From: Priapulus caudatus | Taxonomy: Eukaryota > Priapulida > Priapulimorpha > Priapulimorphida > Priapulidae | NCBI RefSeq assembly: GCF_000485595.1 | Contig: NW_014578168.1 | Coordinates: 67,638-92,585, forward strand | DNA length: 24,948 nt | Reading direction: 5' to 3' | Part shown: positions 20,828 through 24,948 of the stretch, one piece after another | Position numbering within the stretch: the stretch's first letter is position 1 | Layout: every line of letters begins with the position of its first letter | Notes under the pieces: model-generated | The model's database searches: none | Seen by the model: only the letters and a program-made list of their open reading frames with translations | Told to the model about the DNA's origin: nothing | Position numbers and translations under genes: made by a program

Positions 20828-23670
20828 CGGTAGGGAAGGTAGCTGAGGGTGGTAGAAGACAGAGGAGGATAAGAGAGAGACAACGGAGGCAGGGGGAAGG
20901 ACGGGAGCGGGTGAAGTAGGCGTTTTCCAAGCTAGGGCGCTCTCCTATTCATACACACAGGTCTACTGATAATAATTTATTTCATAAATCTATGCTGAGA
21001 TACTCCGTAACCATATTAAATGCATATTCATGACAAAATATAATTCATCTGGTGAGATATTGCCCATGCGCTAACACACTCCCGTAACCGATTCTGTACT
21101 GATGATTGGTATATGCAGCGGGAAGCTTACATGCAAGGTCTTCTTCCTATTTATTAAGAGAGGTCTATTGATGGAATGTTATCATATAAATCTATGCTGG
21201 AATACCTCCCCTCTATTTTAAATGCATATTTTTCGCAAAATATTATTATTCTCGGTAGATATTGTGCATGCGCGAGCACCATTTCAGGCGTATATTACGA
21301 ACTGAAGAAAACTGCATAATAGAGATGGTTGAAAAAGAGAGAGATGGGAAACTGATGACAGGCGGCAGGGAAGATAGCTGAGTGCGGTAGAAGACGGATG
21401 AGGCTGAGAAAGGGACAACGGAGGCAGGGGGAAGGAAGGGAGCAGGTGAAGTAGGAGTTTTCCGCTCTACAGGCTAGGGCGCTCTTCTATTCATAAGCAC
21501 AGGTCTACTGATAATAATTTATTACATAAATCTATGCTGAGATACCCCGTAACCATATTAAATGCATATTTATGACAAAATATAACTCCTCTGGTGAGAT
21601 ATTGCCCATGCGCTAACACACTCCCGTAGCCAGATTGCGTACTGATTGGTATATGCAGTAGGTACCATACATGCAGAATCTTCTTCCTATTTCTCAAGAG
21701 AGGTCTATTGATGGAATGTTATTATATAAATCTATGCTGGAATACTTCCCCTCTATTTTAAATGCATATTTTTCGCAAAATATTATTCTTCTCGGGAGAT
21801 ATTGCGCATGCGCGAGCACCATTTCAGGCGCATATTACGGACTGAAGAAAACTGCATAATGTAGCTGGTTGGAAAAAAGAACGATGGGAAACTAATGACA
21901 GGCGGCAGGGAAGATAGCTGAATGCGGTAGAAGACGGAGGAGGCTGAGAGAGGGGCAGGGGAGGCAGGGGGAAGGACGGGAGCAGGTGAAGTTGGAGTTT
22001 TCTGCTCTACAGGCTAGGGCGCTTTCCTATTCATAAACACAGGTCTACTGATAATAATTTATTACATAAATCTATGCTCAGATACCCCGTAACCATATTA
22101 AATGCATATTCATGACAAAATATAACTCCTCTGGTGAGATATTGCAAATGCTCAAACACACTCCCGTAGCCAGATTGTGTATACTATTTGGTATATGCAA
22201 CGGGTACCATACAATCATGCAGGATCTTCTTGCTATTTCTTAAGAGAGGAAACCTGATGGAATGTTATCATGTAAATCTATGCTAGAATACCTCTCCTGT
22301 ATTTTAAATGCATAATTTTTGCAAAATATTATTCTTCTCATAAGATATTGCGCATGCGCGACCAACATTTCAGGCGTTCAGAACGGACTGAAGCAAAGAG
22401 TCTAGCAAGGGGCAAGAAAGGCAGTGGGAAAACGGGAGGGGATGAAGTAAGAATTTTGCACCCTGCAGGCTAGGGCGCTCTTCTAATTATAAACACAGGT
22501 CTACATATAAAAATTTATTTCAGAAATCTATGCTGAGATACCCCCTAACCATATTAAATGCATATTCATAACAAAATATGACTCTTCTGGTGAGATATTG
22601 CGCATGCACTAACACACTCAGGGAGCCAGATTGTGTACTGACTTTTATATGCAGCGGGTACCTCTTACATGCAGGATCTTCTTCCTATTTCTTAAGCGAG
22701 GTAACCTGATGGAATATTATCATATAAATCTATGCTGGAATACCTCCCGTCTATTTTAAATGCATTTTTTGGAAAATATTATTATTTTCGGGAGATATTG
22801 CGCATGCGCGAGCACCGTTTCAGGCGCTGAGAACGGACTGAAGAAAACTGCATAATATAGCTTGCTAAGTGAGAGAGGGGTGGGAAACTGATGACAGGCG
22901 ACAGGGAAAATAGCTGAGTACGGTAGAAGACGGAGGAGGCTGAGAGAGGGACAGGGGAGGCAGGGGGAAGGGTGAAGTAGGAGTTTTCTGCTCTACAGGC
23001 TAGGGCGCTCTCCAATTCATAAACACAGGCCTACTGATAATAATTTATTACATAAATCTATGCTGATACCCCGTAACCATATTAAATGCATATTTATGAC
23101 AAAATATAACTCCTCTGGTGAGATATTGCAAATGCGCTAACACACTCCCGTAGCCAGATTGTGTACTATTTGGTATATGCAACGGGTACCATACATGCAG
23201 GATCTTCTTGCTATTTCTTAAGAAAGGAAACCTGATGGAATGTTATCCTATAAATCTATGCTAGAATACCTCTCCTCTATTTTAAATGCATAATTTTTGC
23301 AAAATATTATTCTTCTCATGAGATATTGCTCGTACGCGAGCACCGTTTCAAGCGCTCAGAACGGACTGAAGCAAACTGCATAATATAGCTTGCTGAGTGA
23401 GAGAGGGGTGGGAGACTGAGGACAGGCGGCAGGGAAAATAGCTGAGGGCGGTAGAAGATTAAAGAGTCTAGCGAAGGGCAAGAAATGCAGTGCAGAAGCC
23501 CGTAGCCAGATTCTGTACTGATTGGTATATGCAGCGGGTACCTTACATGCAAGATCTTCTTCCTATTTCTTAAGAGAGGTCTACTGATGGAATGTTATCA
23601 TATACATCTATGCTAGAATACGTCCTCTCTATTTCATATGCATATTTTGCGTAAAATATTATCACGGGAG
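20828..23670. repeat. higher-order satellite-like tandem array, ~540-bp dimeric unit
   Basis: The landmark GCTAGGGCGC recurs at about 20931, 21473, 22013, 22469 and 22999. The period is 542 and 540 bp, shortened to 456 and 530 in units with deletions. Each unit contains two diverged half-units. Half A has AAATCTATGCTGAGATACCC at about 20986, 21528, 22068, 22524 and 23053. Half B has AAATCTATGCTGGAATACCT or similar at about 21188, 21728, 22273, 22725, 23252 and 23604. Both halves end near GAGATATTG(C/T)(C/G)CATGCGC. The array starts about 270 bp upstream of the PRPF6 start codon. Open frames inside are short and not conserved between units. Confidence 0.92.
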
Positions 23671-24089
23671 AGATTCATGCTGTCAGCAGTGAGGTTTATT
23701 CAGATTATATTATTTTATAAAAGCACTGACGCCTAAGTCTGCTACTGTAACTTTGGAATCGCAACTGTTCTGTGAGAACGCCTAATCGTGATACGAGTTG
23801 CAACTATTTTAACTGTTACGGACTGTTACAAGCCGCTAATGAGCATTCAGACCCTAAAACTGCTGCCGTTAAAAGAGTCTCTTCGTCTACGCACAATGCG
23901 CTTATATCGCTATATCCATTGTTTTACAAAACAATGATGACGCTATCGGTAGATGGCGCGGTAGCCATGATGTCATGGAGCGATGGTTGCCATGGAGGCG
24001 TACTGTGTTCACTACAGTCATTGTGCGCTTCTGCGAAGCACACATGAACTCGTAACGGATAACGTACTGGGGAAAAGACTCAGAACAAA
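23671..24089. other. intergenic stretch between the satellite array and a possible neighbour gene
   Basis: No RNA gene or domain was recognised. A block near 23930-24000 is rich in ATGATG, CCATG and GATGG words and contains AGATGGCGC at 23951-23959. It could be a promoter or 5' leader for the possible exon at 24090, but no core promoter element was identified. Confidence 0.4.
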
Positions 24090-24148
24090 ATGGGAAATTT
24101 ATTTGGGAAATGTTGCAGAAAAGATAACGGAGCGGAAGACAGTAAAAG
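24090..24148 (+). CDS. possible first coding exon of a myristoylated protein (partial)
   Basis: ATG at 24090 has a good context (ACAAAATGG) and opens MGNLFGKCCRKDNGAEDSK. It is then cut by a plausible donor, AAAAG|GTAGGA, at 24148/24149. MG at the start followed by a small residue and Lys is the N-myristoylation pattern, and the Cys-Cys and basic residues would suit palmitoylation and membrane anchoring. CHMP6 also starts MGNLFG, but the rest differs, so I do not assign it. No second exon is visible before the window ends. It is oriented away from PRPF6. The frame stops within four bases if not spliced, so it may be chance. Confidence 0.3.
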
Positions 24149-24149
24149 G

Positions 24150-24948
24150 TAGGAAAACGCTCACGTAATATCTAATGAGGTAACCGTATTAAAAGTAACT
24201 TTGTAACTAAATTAATATGTTTATGCGCGTGCAAGCCGTAGCGAGCTCTGCGTGAGATATATAAATATCACAACGCAGTTCGTGTTTAATGTGCTAGTTA
24301 TATTATTATTGTGACAATTGCGTTGCTGTAATGTAGAAATATTTCCTGAATGTATGCGACATTTGCACGTTATTACGATATATATCAGAGAAGGGAGACG
24401 GTAATTTTTTCATAGCTTTAACCTAGAAACCGGACTTTCTAAACCTAATAATCTAGCAGACAAAAACGCTATTAAAATACTAGCGTTTCATAATTATTTG
24501 TCAATCATATTTATTGAAGGGCAATTACTCAATAGGCATTTTTACATAACAAACATGAATGATTTTACATATGAAAAAACACATACGTTAACTATGTGGC
24601 TACAAAATATAACGAAAAATCTGTAAATAAACAACTAAATTCAATTGTAAGAGCACGACATGTGACGAGACAGATAAATGGGTGGATTCAAACAGGAATT
24701 GCGTTTAGTGGAAGGACTAAATTCATATTTATTTCTAGTTCTATTATCTCTTCTAATAATTTTTTTAATTTCTGAATCGGCAGCAATGTCTACCTTCCGG
24801 CCTTGCGTCAGTGGGAAAACCTAGTCGTTGGAAGCGCGCCCGCACGGCTCACGAATGCTCGCGCTACCAGCAACTGTTCTTTGATCCACGACCAAAGGTG
24901 CGATTTACACTGCGTTACGATTAGTAATGGTCGCGTTGCATCGTATAT
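24150..24948. other. AT-rich right end, no supported gene
   Basis: It would be intron sequence if the exon at 24090 is real. Around 24,890-24,945 there is GTGCGATTTACACTGCGTTA followed by CGATTAG and GGTCGCGTTGCATCG. This has the look of a repeat terminus that continues beyond the window, but no partner is visible here. Confidence 0.4.

Overview
The window is animal (metazoan) genomic DNA. Both main genes are split by GT-AG introns, intergenic DNA is AT-rich, and short arrays of the TTAGGG/CCCTAA telomere unit occur. The sequence shows no bacterial or organelle features. TTAGGG-type repeats and the kind of receptor gene present suggest a non-insect invertebrate, but the species cannot be named from the sequence.

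Layout. 1-1,960: AT-rich DNA with microsatellites and no gene I can support. 1,990-3,680: a nest of palindromes and inverted-terminal-repeat elements. Two of them (2,165-2,798 and 2,958-3,666) have 10-bp target-site duplications and each carries a telomere-like array. 3,680-5,460: no convincing gene. 5,464-6,055: a ~590-bp GA (polypurine) tract. 6,406-10,447 (+): a ten-exon gene for a 488-aa protein with seven predicted membrane segments, a cytoplasmic N-terminus and a long loop between segments 4 and 5. This is the topology of the insect gustatory/odorant receptor superfamily and its gustatory receptor-like (GRL) relatives. 11,400-12,760: a Harbinger-type MITE, then a long inverted repeat whose 266-bp arms differ at one base. 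13,471-13,918: a 51-bp minisatellite that runs into the last codons of PRPF6. 20,559-13,897 (-): a complete five-exon PRPF6 gene (931 aa, U5 snRNP/tri-snRNP splicing factor). All of its HAT repeats sit in one 2.2-kb GC-rich exon, and introns 1 and 4 each hold a non-autonomous DNA transposon. 20,828-23,670: a dimeric, higher-order satellite-like array just upstream of PRPF6. 24,090-24,148 (+): a possible first coding exon of a myristoylated protein running away from PRPF6.

The two main genes converge (receptor on +, PRPF6 on -), with their stops about 3.4 kb apart. There is no sign that they work together: PRPF6 is a housekeeping splicing factor and the other gene is a membrane receptor candidate. 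The least ordinary content is the receptor-like gene and the dense, varied set of palindromic and inverted-repeat elements, several with intact target-site duplications. I did not find a clearly new multi-gene system.
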